This document shows, one piece after another, positions 44,754 to 53,452 of a DNA stretch of 64,000 bases. The stretch is taken from positions 1 to 64,000 of the forward strand of contig CABHOV010000095.1 of the NCBI GenBank assembly GCA_902168185.1, read 5' to 3'. Within the stretch, counting starts at the first letter, position 1, and each line of letters begins with the position of its first letter. A program made the translations under genes and the position numbers. Source of the DNA: an uncultured Bacteroides sp. (GTDB lineage Bacteria; Bacteroidota; Bacteroidia; Cytophagales; Cyclobacteriaceae). The notes below the pieces were generated by a model. It saw only the letters and a program-made list of their open reading frames with translations, was not told where the DNA came from and ran no database searches.

Positions 44754-45128
44754 ATGCAACCGACATTATACGATCAAATCGGAGAAGAGAATTTACGCAC
44801 GTTGGTCGATCGTTTTTATGATCTTGTTTTTGAAAATGAGCAGATCTCTCATTTGTTCAAAAATGACAAGAGTGAGATCAAGGAAAAGCAACGTTTATTC
44901 CTGACACAATTTCTTGGTGGCCCTGATTTATATTCCGAAAAGTATGGCCATCCCAGATTACGTGCGCGCCACATGCCTCATGTTATAACGCAGGACGATG
45001 CTGTAGCCTGGCTCTCGTGTATGTCTGCCGCTATAACGAGTCTCACAATCGAGGAATCCATTAAGGATGAAATATTTAAGCGACTTGTCCCTACCGCGAT
45101 GTTTATGGTGAATCGCCAGGAATACTGA
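44754..45128 (+). CDS. Truncated haemoglobin, group II-like
   Basis: The start at 44754 (MQPTLYDQIGEENLRTLVDR) gives 124 residues; the frame is open further upstream without protein character. RARHMPHVITQDDAVAWLSC contains the proximal His and the G8 Trp of group II (trHbO). LGGPDLYSEKYGHPRLR is the standard middle. It binds O2 or NO and may protect from nitrosative stress. Confidence 0.93.
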   Translation: MQPTLYDQIGEENLRTLVDRFYDLVFENEQISHLFKNDKSEIKEKQRLFLTQFLGGPDLYSEKYGHPRLRARHMPHVITQDDAVAWLSCMSAAITSLTIEESIKDEIFKRLVPTAMFMVNRQEY

Positions 45129-45203
45129 AACGCTCACCATTTTTCATGAAAAAATCACCATACTTTAGCTTTCGGAATTCAGGATTTTTGAGGCAATTAC
45201 AGA

Positions 45204-45557
45204 ATGATTGCAATGGAAGTCGAGATGATAGAAAACCCGATTGTAAGAGCCGCTATCGTAGCGATGAAAAATCGTAAGCGCGATGCTTGGATTGAACTAT
45301 TTGCTGAGAACGTAACGTTTACCGATGACGGGCATGAGAGAAGTTTTAAAGAATGGTCGCACGGCGAGCTCTTCAATACTTCACTCCCCTATCTTTCATC
45401 TATTGACACAGTGGAAGACAATGGACTTACCATTTACGGTAAATTTCATTCATCACGGTGGGGCGACTTCAAAACGTTTTTGTCGTTTCAGATTGACAAC
45501 CATAAAATTACCAGGCTCGAGGTTGGCCCGGTAAATTTCAAGCAGGTATATTTATAG
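45204..45557 (+). CDS. SnoaL/NTF2-like protein
   Basis: A 117-residue cone-shaped alpha+beta fold: IVRAAIVAMKNRKRDAWIEL, FAENVTFTDDGHERSFKEW and FKTFLSFQIDNHKITRLEVG. SnoaL-like proteins act as isomerases, or bind small molecules. The internal Met at codon 4 is an alternative start. It precedes an AraC-type gene by 36 bp. Confidence 0.85.
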   Translation: MIAMEVEMIENPIVRAAIVAMKNRKRDAWIELFAENVTFTDDGHERSFKEWSHGELFNTSLPYLSSIDTVEDNGLTIYGKFHSSRWGDFKTFLSFQIDNHKITRLEVGPVNFKQVYL

Positions 45558-45593
45558 TATAGATTAAATCTCGTCCACATAAAATTTAACATT

Positions 45594-45983
45594 ATGTATC
45601 AAGGCAGAAGCGAAGAGATCTTTGAAAATTACCTCCGTATAATCAGTGAGCATTTACAGGACGTGATACAAGGGAAACTGGACACGATGTATGAACTTCA
45701 GGAAATAGCTGAAAGATTATTCATACACCCCACACACTTGAGTAACGTTATCAAAAAACTGACCGGAAAACATCCCTGCTATTTTTACGAACAAAAGATT
45801 CTGGATATAGCGAAAACTCTCCTCAATGACAGCAAGCATTCCATTGCTGATGTCGCGCACATCCTGACGTACGATCCTTCAAATTTCACAAAGTGGTTTA
45901 AATCTTACGCAGGAATAAGCCCGTCACAATACCGGAAGCAGTTGCAGCAAAAATTCACGGAAACTTCGAGCCTCGCAGCATAA
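45594..45983 (+). CDS. Short AraC-type regulator (DNA-binding domain only)
   Basis: A 129-residue protein consisting almost only of the AraC HTH domain: LQEIAERLFIHPTHLSNVIK and SIADVAHILTYDPSNFTKWF, then ISPSQYRKQL. No sensor domain. It follows the SnoaL gene and probably regulates it. Its stop codon directly abuts the stop of the minus-strand peroxiredoxin gene. Confidence 0.9.
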   Translation: MYQGRSEEIFENYLRIISEHLQDVIQGKLDTMYELQEIAERLFIHPTHLSNVIKKLTGKHPCYFYEQKILDIAKTLLNDSKHSIADVAHILTYDPSNFTKWFKSYAGISPSQYRKQLQQKFTETSSLAA

Positions 45984-46508
45984 TCAAAGAATTGCATCTA
46001 TAGGCAAGTGATCGCCTATATATCTTCCATAATGAATGGCGGCAAGTTTCCCATCTTCACCAATTACAAATTCACTGGGAATGGTTGATGCATGGCCGTC
46101 CTGTTTCATCGGCTTCTTAAACAGTCTTTTCCCTTGTGTCACCTTCGATACTATACCATTGAACAGACTTCGTAAGGCCTTTCCTAAAGATTGTTCTATA
46201 TAATAAGCTTGATAGAGCGCGTTCTCCGGGTCTGCTATAAAATGAAAAGGATAATCATTCCTGCCCAGGTATTCCTTCATTTTCTCTGTTGATGATTCAT
46301 ATACCATCAATACTGTAATATTATTCTTTTTGAAATGTTCTGCTTGTTTCAATAATGTGTGCATGCGCAGATTACAAACCGGACATCCGGCATTTCTTTC
46401 GAAGGCAAGATATACCCTCTTCCCACGCAGGTTTTTCAGGTTGATACTTGCACCATACACATCGGTGGTAGAAAAATCAGGCGCTTGCTGATACAGAGAT
46501 AGCTTCAT
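45984..46508 (-). CDS. AhpC/TSA-type peroxiredoxin-like protein
   Basis: A 174-residue thioredoxin-fold protein: APDFSTTDVYGASINLKNLR and AFERNAGCPVCNLRMHTLLK with a CPVC motif, HASTIPSEFVIGEDGKLAAI at the end. It resembles the peroxiredoxin-like proteins with a CxxC active site that may reduce disulfides or hydroperoxides. No signal peptide. Convergent with the AraC gene with no gap. Confidence 0.9.
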   Translation of the reverse strand: MKLSLYQQAPDFSTTDVYGASINLKNLRGKRVYLAFERNAGCPVCNLRMHTLLKQAEHFKKNNITVLMVYESSTEKMKEYLGRNDYPFHFIADPENALYQAYYIEQSLGKALRSLFNGIVSKVTQGKRLFKKPMKQDGHASTIPSEFVIGEDGKLAAIHYGRYIGDHLPIDAIL

Positions 46509-46640
46509 GTGATTAGATGTTTTTGAATACTGGTTTATACCCGCACCGAAGTCAGCAACATCATTCTATATACTTGGAAGATGTCCCTATATCGCTGGAG
46601 TATACTTTAATACCAGAGATTCGTATTCAATCACCCATGA

Positions 46641-47213
46641 TCAATGAATAGTTTTTCGTGCCTGTTCCAGGCATTTATACTTTTGGTTATCGAAGGTGTG
46701 CGTATTGCTATAGCCCATCTCTTCCATGAGCTTTTCGCGGGTGGCCCCGCGCAAGAATGTCTTCGTAAGAAAAATTACACAGTGCCGCGAAATCCTGCTG
46801 AACACGCGCTTAATAACATTATGCTTTACCCTGTTCTCTTCTTTTTGTTCCCACTCTGCAAGCGTCAAATCTTCCAGGTCATAATCGGGTTCAAGTGATG
46901 TTACACGTTTAGCGGCGCGTAGTCGCTTAAGCCAAAGGTTTGAAGCGACTGCTATAATATAGGTCTTGATGGAGGAGGTGAGCACAAAATCTTTTTTTGG
47001 CACTTTGTCAAGAAGCACAATAATGGTCTCCTGAAAGATATCTTCTGCATCCGCAGTTGTACCACTGTTTCGTTTTATGAAGCGTTCGATCGCAGGATAA
47101 TAAAATGTATACAACAGATCGTACGCTGCATTATTACGTTGTTTAAGATTGGACAGTACTTTACTTTCGTCCATAGAACTCCTTATTTTAAGAGTAATAC
47201 CTGTTTGTGACAC
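46641..47213 (-). CDS. ECF-type RNA polymerase sigma factor
   Basis: A 190-residue sigma factor: region 2 AEDIFQETIIVLLDKVPKKD and IKTYIIAVASNLWLKRLRAA, region 4 ending REKLMEEMGYSNTHTFDNQK. No anti-sigma factor gene is adjacent. It would direct RNA polymerase to a small stress regulon. The 600-bp region upstream holds no gene I can support except a small leader ORF. Confidence 0.9.
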   Translation of the reverse strand: MSQTGITLKIRSSMDESKVLSNLKQRNNAAYDLLYTFYYPAIERFIKRNSGTTADAEDIFQETIIVLLDKVPKKDFVLTSSIKTYIIAVASNLWLKRLRAAKRVTSLEPDYDLEDLTLAEWEQKEENRVKHNVIKRVFSRISRHCVIFLTKTFLRGATREKLMEEMGYSNTHTFDNQKYKCLEQARKTIH

Positions 47214-47558
47214 TCAATCACCCGTCAAGGTAAAATTTATTTTCGACTCGCTTAAAATTAAAGTGGCCGTGTCCCTAGCCAATGGCTGCGTGGGATCGGA
47301 CAGTCGTTTACGAAATTTTCAGTTGTCCTGCTCACAAAATTAAATCCGCTAAAGCCTAACGCAATGAAAATTAATGGGATAGAAAATTGATCAATAAACG
47401 CGCGCCTGGCAACGAAAAAATTTTCGAAAATGATAAACGATTTCAGGGTGTCAGGCGTTTTACCACCGATAGCGATCGTTATCGGCATCGGGCCAAGCTT
47501 CATAAGGTATTTGAACAGGCGCCCGCTGCTTATGTATAACTAAAAGAAAGGAGGTACC

Positions 47559-47627
47559 ATGTCTAGTCCCAAGCACATTTTATCAATTAATCGTACACTA
47601 AAATTTTTCACAGGTGTGAAGAATTGA
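47559..47627 (+). CDS. 22-residue ORF with strong Shine-Dalgarno
   Basis: ATG at 47559 is preceded by AAAGGAGGTACC, a very strong Shine-Dalgarno for a Bacteroidota genome. The peptide begins MSSPKHILSINRTLKF and ends FTGVKN. Its ribosome-binding site is complementary to GGTAACCTC at 47635-47643. It might be a leader peptide or a small regulator. Confidence 0.4.
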   Translation: MSSPKHILSINRTLKFFTGVKN

Positions 47628-47685
47628 GGAGTTGGTAACCTCGTGAAATTTTAGTTACAGGTAAAATTTGAATGAGGATTCTATA

Positions 47686-47716
47686 ATATCCGGCACGCTG
47701 TGCCGGATATTTTTTT
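47686..47716 (+). terminator. Strong terminator of the leader ORF
   Basis: ATATCCGGCAC and GTGCCGGATAT form an 11-bp perfect stem around GCT, followed by TTTTTT. Confidence 0.9.
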
Positions 47717-47777
47717 ATCTATATATGCCGCCACGCTGCGTGTTATAATTTTACTACAGCCGGCACGAAAGTATTTC

Positions 47778-47785
47778 TAACTTTG
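47778..47785 (+). promoter_or_regulatory. Candidate -7 box for cadD
   Basis: TAACTTTG fits TAnnTTTG and lies 20 bp before the cadD ATG at 47806. No TTG is present at the expected -33 spacing. Confidence 0.5.
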
Positions 47786-47805
47786 CAGCCTACCTCGTGT
47801 ATTGA

Positions 47806-48435
47806 ATGATTGAAACAATCATCACGGCTATCTTAGCATTCGCTTCCACCAATGTAGATGACTTGTTCATTTTAATGATCTTGTTTACGCTCACATCCGA
47901 TACATTTCAAAATAAAAATATACTTACCGGTCAGTACCTGGGCATTATAACGCTTGTTGTCATCAGCCTGATTGGCTCACTCATCGGCATCATTATACCA
48001 ACAGTATATATTGGGTTTTTAGGATTCTTCCCCATTTACCTGGGAATCATGAAGCTGATTACTTTTTTCAAAAGGAAAGATGAAAATGAGCAGGAAGAAG
48101 TACTGGAAATCCCGCAAAGAAATAAAAGCATTTTATCGTCAATAGTTGGCGCTTCAACCTTGAGTGTGGCTTCTATCACCATCGCGAATGGTGCCGATAA
48201 CATTGGGATCTATATACCACTGTTCGTCAACCTATCGGTGATAGACCTGGTGATAACCATCGGAATTTTTATGCTGCTGGTTTTTATTTGGGTGAAGGCT
48301 GCCGAATACCTGGTGCGCCACCCTGCATTAAAAGAAACGCTGGCAAAATATAATCACATTCTCTTCCCAATTATACTTATTGGATTGGGAATCTATATAC
48401 TCGTGGAAAGCAAATCCTACAGTCTTGTTTTATAA
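47806..48435 (+). CDS. cadD: Cadmium-resistance-type transporter CadD
   Basis: A 209-residue inner-membrane protein with about six helices. ILAFASTNVDDLFILMILFT and LSVASITIANGADNIGIYIP are the two repeat halves of the CadD/LysE-like family, each with the NxDD or NGxDN signature. It exports divalent cations such as Cd2+. A leader-like element with a terminator is directly upstream. Confidence 0.88.
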   Translation: MIETIITAILAFASTNVDDLFILMILFTLTSDTFQNKNILTGQYLGIITLVVISLIGSLIGIIIPTVYIGFLGFFPIYLGIMKLITFFKRKDENEQEEVLEIPQRNKSILSSIVGASTLSVASITIANGADNIGIYIPLFVNLSVIDLVITIGIFMLLVFIWVKAAEYLVRHPALKETLAKYNHILFPIILIGLGIYILVESKSYSLVL

Positions 48436-48500
48436 ATACAACCACAAGGTAAACTGCCCTGTAGTTGTATTGTTCTGTATGAGTTGGTATATACCGAAAG

Positions 48501-49295
48501 TCAAATGATCAGTTTTGCAGTGCCACCATCTACGCGCAGTGCTGTTCCGTTGGTAGCAGACGAAACGGGACTCGCTACATATACCACCAGATTCGCCACT
48601 TCTTCTACCGAAGCGAAGCGTTGTAGTAATGATGTCGGACGTGCTGTCTTGAAAAAATTCTTCTCCGCTTCTTCTGCAGATATATTCTGAGACGCTGCAA
48701 GTTGTTTTACAAATTCCTCAACACCTTCTGATTTTGTTGGCCCAGGCAAAACAGAGTTCACGGTAACGCCAGTACCTTTTGTAAGTTCAGCTAAACCTCG
48801 GCTGATCGACAACTGTGCCGTTTTCGTCATACCGTAGTGAATCATTTCTTCCGGTATATTAATAGCAGACTCACTGGAAATAAAAATAATTCTGCCCCAG
48901 TTCTTTGCTTTCATCTTCGAAAAGAAGTGTCGCGACAAGCGAACACCACTTAGCACATTTATTTCATAAAAACGAAGCCAGTCTTCATCGGTGATTTCTT
49001 CGAATGGCTTTGGCTCGAATATTCCTGCATTGTTTACCAGTATATCTATATCCGGCAATTTACTCAGCAACGTCTTTACGTCTTCTGCTTTCGAAAAATC
49101 AGCAGCCACACCAGACACTTTTCCTGATGGGACAAGTTGCTTTAATTCTTTTACAGCTGCATCGATACGCTGCTGTGTACGGCCGTTAATGATGACGGTT
49201 GCACCTTCTGTCAGCAAGCGCTGCGCTATAGCAAACCCTATACCTTGTGTTGAGCCGCTTACGAAAGCAGTCTTGTTTGTTAATTGTAAATCCAT
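48501..49295 (-). CDS. SDR-family oxidoreductase
   Basis: A 264-residue classical SDR: VSGSTQGIGFAIAQRL for the cofactor, NNAGIFEPKPFEEITDEDW, the catalytic IHYGMTKTAQLSIS (YxxxK), and a C-terminus with NGTALRVDGGTAKLII. It is the last gene of a minus-strand run quinone oxidoreductase, DoxX and SDR (6 bp after DoxX). Confidence 0.93.
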   Translation of the reverse strand: MDLQLTNKTAFVSGSTQGIGFAIAQRLLTEGATVIINGRTQQRIDAAVKELKQLVPSGKVSGVAADFSKAEDVKTLLSKLPDIDILVNNAGIFEPKPFEEITDEDWLRFYEINVLSGVRLSRHFFSKMKAKNWGRIIFISSESAINIPEEMIHYGMTKTAQLSISRGLAELTKGTGVTVNSVLPGPTKSEGVEEFVKQLAASQNISAEEAEKNFFKTARPTSLLQRFASVEEVANLVVYVASPVSSATNGTALRVDGGTAKLII

Positions 49296-49301
49296 AGTTT
49301 T

Positions 49302-49694
49302 TTATTTTTTTAAAATATTATCGACTGCCCATGTGTTATACTGAACGAACGAAAGCAGTACAGCAAAAAAAGCAGCGTGAACTAATTGAGATGTAAGTGC
49401 TTCCCAATTTTCGATCAAGGTAGTACCCAGAATAAGTGCGATCATTACTATACCACCCGCAATCAACGATACACGTGTGAATAAACCAATCAACAGCAGA
49501 AGCCCTATAGCAAACTCGGCTATAGGTAATGCATAGCTGAAAGGTATCACCAGTGCAGATGGTAGTATTGATTTCTCGAAACTGCTCACCATCCACTGGC
49601 TAAAGCCGTTTAGTTTAGGAAGACGTACAAGACCATGCCCGAACATACTCGCAGCAATGGCTAATCGTAACAAAAGAAAAGCGGTTGGATTCAT
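49302..49694 (-). CDS. DoxX-family membrane protein
   Basis: A 130-residue protein with four membrane helices: LLLRLAIAASMFGHGLVRLP, AEFAIGLLLLIGLFTRVSL. DoxX-like proteins are linked to quinone or thiosulfate redox chemistry and detoxification. It sits between the quinone oxidoreductase and the SDR. Confidence 0.93.
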   Translation of the reverse strand: MNPTAFLLLRLAIAASMFGHGLVRLPKLNGFSQWMVSSFEKSILPSALVIPFSYALPIAEFAIGLLLLIGLFTRVSLIAGGIVMIALILGTTLIENWEALTSQLVHAAFFAVLLSFVQYNTWAVDNILKK

Positions 49695-49759
49695 ATATAG
49701 TTCGTGTTGTTAGTATATAGTTGTCTTTTTTATAACTGTGAGACTGGGGGAATCAATTA

Positions 49760-50701
49760 TTAAAGTGTAACTACAACTTTTCCTTTAGCTCTTCCGGTCT
49801 CCTGCAGTAAATGCGCTTTGCCCATATCGTGAAAGGGAAATATCTGATGTATATGTGAACGAATAATTTTTCGGTCCAGAAAATCGGCTATTCTTTTCAT
49901 GTCCTCACCATTGGATTGTACTAAAAAGAAATAACCATTAATTCCGTTTTGCCTGGCTTTCTCTACAAGCGCTTCTGGTAAACCACTGGGTATACTTATA
50001 ATTGTGCCACCGTGCTTTACAACGGAGATGCTACTGTCAAAAACATCCCCACCAATAGCATCGAGCACAAAATCCACATCTTGTACGGCATCCTGTAAAC
50101 GCTGTGACTGATAATCAATATGCTGGTCTGCACCAAGCTTCAAAACGAGTTCTCTATTCGCTGCCGAAGATGTACCAATCACGTAAGCACCTAAATGTTT
50201 TGCAAGCTGCACCGCGTAATGACCCACACCACCAGACGCTGCATGGATCAATACTTTATTACCGGGCTGAATGTTTGCCTTCGTCACCAACGCCTGCCAA
50301 GCAGTAAGTGCCGCCAGCGTTGCTGCCGCAGCTTCTGCATGTGAAATACCTGAAGGCTTCAAAGCTATATGTGCTGCAGGCGCTGCTATATATTCAGCAT
50401 ATGCTTTACCGTGCCCGGGAAAATTCACCATTCCAAAAACTTCATCTCCCTTCTTAAATGATGAACCATTCTTACCAGTCTCGGTGATTACTCCGGAGAT
50501 ATCCCAACCTAAAATTAACGGATTGAGTTCCTTGAATCTTCCATACATGCCTTTACCGGCACGGGTTTTAACATCTACAGGATTTATACTGATAGCTTTC
50601 ACTTGTATTAAAACTTCATCATCGCCTACAACGGGAATCGCCAAATCTGTTTCAATAAGGTTTTCGACTCCACCGGGTTCTTTTAAAATAATTGCTTTCA
50701 T
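49760..50701 (-). CDS. NADP-dependent quinone oxidoreductase (zinc-less MDR family)
   Basis: A 313-residue MDR protein. NPVDVKTRAGKGMYGRFKEL is the N-terminal GroES-like domain and VLIHAASGGVGHYAVQLAKH the NADP Rossmann motif. The catalytic zinc ligands are absent, as in QOR/CurA-type enzymes. It reduces quinones or enones. It is divergent from the AraC regulator at 50788, and both are likely co-regulated. Confidence 0.94.
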   Translation of the reverse strand: MKAIILKEPGGVENLIETDLAIPVVGDDEVLIQVKAISINPVDVKTRAGKGMYGRFKELNPLILGWDISGVITETGKNGSSFKKGDEVFGMVNFPGHGKAYAEYIAAPAAHIALKPSGISHAEAAAATLAALTAWQALVTKANIQPGNKVLIHAASGGVGHYAVQLAKHLGAYVIGTSSAANRELVLKLGADQHIDYQSQRLQDAVQDVDFVLDAIGGDVFDSSISVVKHGGTIISIPSGLPEALVEKARQNGINGYFFLVQSNGEDMKRIADFLDRKIIRSHIHQIFPFHDMGKAHLLQETGRAKGKVVVTL

Positions 50702-50749
50702 GCTTCATTGTTTTGCGATACAAAAATCGAACACCCTGATTCTTAAAAC

Positions 50750-50781
50750 TTGTAAAATCATTGGAATGTCTTGTACATTTG
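50750..50781 (+). promoter_or_regulatory. Promoter of the AraC/pirin/chromate run
   Basis: TTG at 50750-50752 and TACATTTG at 50774-50781 with a 21-nt spacer fit the Bacteroidota promoter (TTG-n-TAnnTTTG). The ATG at 50788 lies six bases after the -7 box, so the transcript would be nearly leaderless. Confidence 0.7.
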
Positions 50782-50787
50782 CGGGAT

Positions 50788-51639
50788 ATGGAAATCAAGA
50801 ACTTATTTGAGCCCTTCGAGATCGAGTATCTTGAAATGAAGGAATGTCCGGTAACACCGCACAAACATAATTTCTTTGAGTTGGTATATATACTGGAAGG
50901 AACCGGCATGCAGTGCATCAACAAAAACAAACTTCCATATGCAGCTGAAAAGCTATTTCTGCTCATGCCACAGGATTGTCATTCCTTTGAAGTGAAGACT
51001 GTTACCAAGTTCTTCTTCATTCGTTTCAACGATATATACCTAAAAACACAAGGCAAGGATTGGATTCAAAAACTGGAATTCATTTTCCAGAACAACACAC
51101 ATCTTCCAGGTTGTATTGTAAAGAACAAAACCGATAAGCCGCTTGTAAAAGCGATGGTCGAGGCGTTGATCCGTGAGCACATTAACAAACAACACTATCA
51201 CCTGGAAGTAGTGAAACAGATTGTGAATACACTGATCACAATCGTTGCACGAAATATATCCATGAACATTCCGCTGAAGGAAAGTGTAAAGACCAACGCA
51301 TCGCTGGAGATCATCAACTACATTCACCAGAATATATATTCCTCCGAACACCTGAAAGCCGAAAGCATTGCACAGCGATTTAACATTTCACCAACCTATA
51401 TAAGCGAATACTTTAAAAAACTAACGGGTGAAAGTCTGCAGCAGTATATAATAGACTATAAGTTGAAACTGATTGAAACGCGCCTCCAATACAGCGATCT
51501 GCGCATGAACGAAATTGCTTACGAACTGGGCTTTACTGATGAAAGTCACCTAACGAAAACGTTCAAGAAATATAAAGGAGTAAGTCCTTCGGAGTTCCGG
51601 AAACATTTTAACAACAAGATGAAAGTAGCTGCAGCATGA
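50788..51639 (+). CDS. AraC-family transcriptional regulator
   Basis: The start at 50788 (MEIKNLFEPFEIEYLEMKEC) is preferred over 50761 because the promoter box lies between them. A cupin-like N-domain (PVTPHKHNFFELVYILEGTG) is followed by a C-terminal AraC HTH (ESIAQRFNISPTYISEYFKK, EIAYELGFTDESHLTKTFKK). It overlaps the pirin gene by four bases and probably controls both the pirin run and the divergent quinone oxidoreductase run. Confidence 0.93.
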   Translation: MEIKNLFEPFEIEYLEMKECPVTPHKHNFFELVYILEGTGMQCINKNKLPYAAEKLFLLMPQDCHSFEVKTVTKFFFIRFNDIYLKTQGKDWIQKLEFIFQNNTHLPGCIVKNKTDKPLVKAMVEALIREHINKQHYHLEVVKQIVNTLITIVARNISMNIPLKESVKTNASLEIINYIHQNIYSSEHLKAESIAQRFNISPTYISEYFKKLTGESLQQYIIDYKLKLIETRLQYSDLRMNEIAYELGFTDESHLTKTFKKYKGVSPSEFRKHFNNKMKVAAA

Positions 51640-52490
51640 GAACCGTTTCGAAGATATACCCGGCAGAATCAAGTCCTATAGGCAACCTGATAACGCACCG
51701 CGCGCTACCGACACGGTCGATTGATTATGTGGACCCATTTCTGTTTCTCAATCATCATGGGGCCCAGATATACCCAAAGAATAATACGGGCTTACCCTTC
51801 GGGCCCCATCCACACCGTGGCATGGAAACCGTTACATTCATTCTCGATGGCGACATCTCTCATAAAGACAGTGGCGGTCATGAAAGTATCATTCATGCGG
51901 GCGGTGTACAATGGATGACGGCCGGCAGTGGACTCATTCATGCAGAAGTATCTTCCGATGACTTCAAGAAGAACGGTGGTAAACTTGAGATCCTTCAACT
52001 CTGGATAAATTTACCAGCGCGTTCAAAAATGACAACGCCGTTTTATAAAGGCTTTGAGAAAAATTATATACCAAGTGTCACACTTGATGACGGCAAGGTA
52101 AACGTTAATCTTATAGCAGGGAGCTGGAACGATCAAAAAGCTGCTTTCGAATCTGGTATCGGAGTACATTTAAATACTATATATTTTCAACCAGGGGGCC
52201 AGATAACCATTCCGGTTGCCCAGACTCACAACATTTTCTTTTATGTTATTCGCGGTGTGTTACACATAGCCGATACAGATATACCTGCACTAAACCTGGC
52301 AACATTCAATCACGATGGCAACGAAATAATCATCATGGCAAAAGAGGAAAGTATCCTGCTCTTTGGCCACGCGCAACCGCTCCTGGAGCCGGTTGTTGCA
52401 CAAGGTCCTTTTGTAATGAATACGGAACAGGAGATCAAAGAAGCCTACCGGGATTATCAACTTGGAAAATTTGGATCGTGGGATCATTAA
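51636..52490 (+). CDS. Pirin-family protein
   Basis: A 284-residue bicupin: FLNHHGAQIYPKNNTGLPFG, PHPHRGMETVTFILDGDISH and HAEVSSDDFKKNGGKLEILQ. All metal-binding His and Glu residues of the N-cupin are present (HPHRG, SGLIHAE). EGPF-type motif near the end is QGPFVMNTEQEI. It is a paralogue of the 28538 protein. Its start overlaps the AraC gene by 4 bases. Confidence 0.94.
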   Translation: MRTVSKIYPAESSPIGNLITHRALPTRSIDYVDPFLFLNHHGAQIYPKNNTGLPFGPHPHRGMETVTFILDGDISHKDSGGHESIIHAGGVQWMTAGSGLIHAEVSSDDFKKNGGKLEILQLWINLPARSKMTTPFYKGFEKNYIPSVTLDDGKVNVNLIAGSWNDQKAAFESGIGVHLNTIYFQPGGQITIPVAQTHNIFFYVIRGVLHIADTDIPALNLATFNHDGNEIIIMAKEESILLFGHAQPLLEPVVAQGPFVMNTEQEIKEAYRDYQLGKFGSWDH

Positions 52491-52533
52491 TGGTATACCG
52501 AATGATTCAATCCCTTTCTCTATAATATATACT

Positions 52534-53376
52534 ATGCAGTGGATCACCCGCGAACGTCCGAAGATTGACCGTATAGCCTGTCCGTGGCTGATCAAAAGAT
52601 TTATCGATCCGGAAGCAACGTTCATCTATGTTCCATTTAACCTGGTAAAAACAAAGGCCGCAGAACTCAATGCTATACCTTTTGATATACCGGATGTAGA
52701 GTTCACACATTATGGCGATGAATGTACATTTGATTATTTCATACGGAAGTATGAGTTGAAAGACGATGCTCTTAAAACGCTTGCCGTCATTGTACGCGGA
52801 GCGGATACAGATCGTCATGATCTTGCAAGCCAATCCTCGGGACTTTGGGCTATCGCTGCAGGGTTGTCCTATAACATCACAGACGACCAGGCATTGCTGC
52901 AACAAGGAATGATTATCTATGATGCGCTCTATGCCTGGGCGAAACATCTGCAACATGAAAAGCACACTCAAAATCCTATAGAGAATTTACTGCTGGATGT
53001 ATACCAGCGGTTCATTAAACAAAAATCAGAATCAAAGAAGATTCCTTCGTGGGCGAAAGAATTAAAAGAAATTATACAAGACCAGATTGACACGAACCTG
53101 AGTTTAAGTCTTAAAGAGATTTCACAAAGTCTTAACGTACACCCGACATATCTTTCAAGAGAGTTTGCAAAATATTTTGACGACCTTTCATTTGGAGACT
53201 ATATCCGGAAATTACGAATCGAAAAAGCTATTCAACTTCTCGAAGATCCCAAATATTCACTGGGAGAGATCGCATATCTGACGGGATTTTCCGACCAAAG
53301 TCACTTCAATCGGATTTTTAAAAAACACTTTGGGAAAAATCCATCTGATTACAGAAAAAGTCTATCAAAAAAGTAA
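52534..53376 (+). CDS. ChrB-type domain fused to an AraC DNA-binding domain
   Basis: The start at 52534 (MQWITRERPKIDRIACPWLI) gives 280 residues. Residues 1-145 match the ChrB C-terminal-type domain: RPKIDRIACPWLIKRFIDPE, FTHYGDECTFDYFIRKYELK and VRGADTDRHDLASQSSGLWA. Residues about 175-280 are an AraC HTH (SLKEISQSLNVHPTYLSREF, GEIAYLTGFSDQSHFNRIFK). ChrB normally is a regulator of chromate efflux genes. Here the sensing domain is joined to a different DNA-binding module. It precedes DUF2490, chrA and SOD genes. Confidence 0.9.
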   Translation: MQWITRERPKIDRIACPWLIKRFIDPEATFIYVPFNLVKTKAAELNAIPFDIPDVEFTHYGDECTFDYFIRKYELKDDALKTLAVIVRGADTDRHDLASQSSGLWAIAAGLSYNITDDQALLQQGMIIYDALYAWAKHLQHEKHTQNPIENLLLDVYQRFIKQKSESKKIPSWAKELKEIIQDQIDTNLSLSLKEISQSLNVHPTYLSREFAKYFDDLSFGDYIRKLRIEKAIQLLEDPKYSLGEIAYLTGFSDQSHFNRIFKKHFGKNPSDYRKSLSKK

Positions 53377-53452
53377 AACGGATACAAATAGTAAATTTCG
53401 TTCTATTGGGCTTTATAAAAACTGTATAGCATTGCTATCCGATTTTTAAAGT

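Larger units (their letters stand above)
47214..47805. other. Gap holding a leader-like element before cadD
   Basis: An open frame on the minus strand (47258-47503) is not convincing. The plus strand has a 22-codon ORF at 47559-47627 with a strong ribosome-binding site, complementary segments, a terminator at 47686-47716 and a -7 box at 47778-47785 for cadD. Confidence 0.5.

Noticed and set aside
47258-47503. 81-codon open frame on the minus strand upstream of the ECF sigma factor
   Set aside because: Composition is not clearly protein-like, no family is recognised, and it overlaps nothing that needs it. Possible but not supported.
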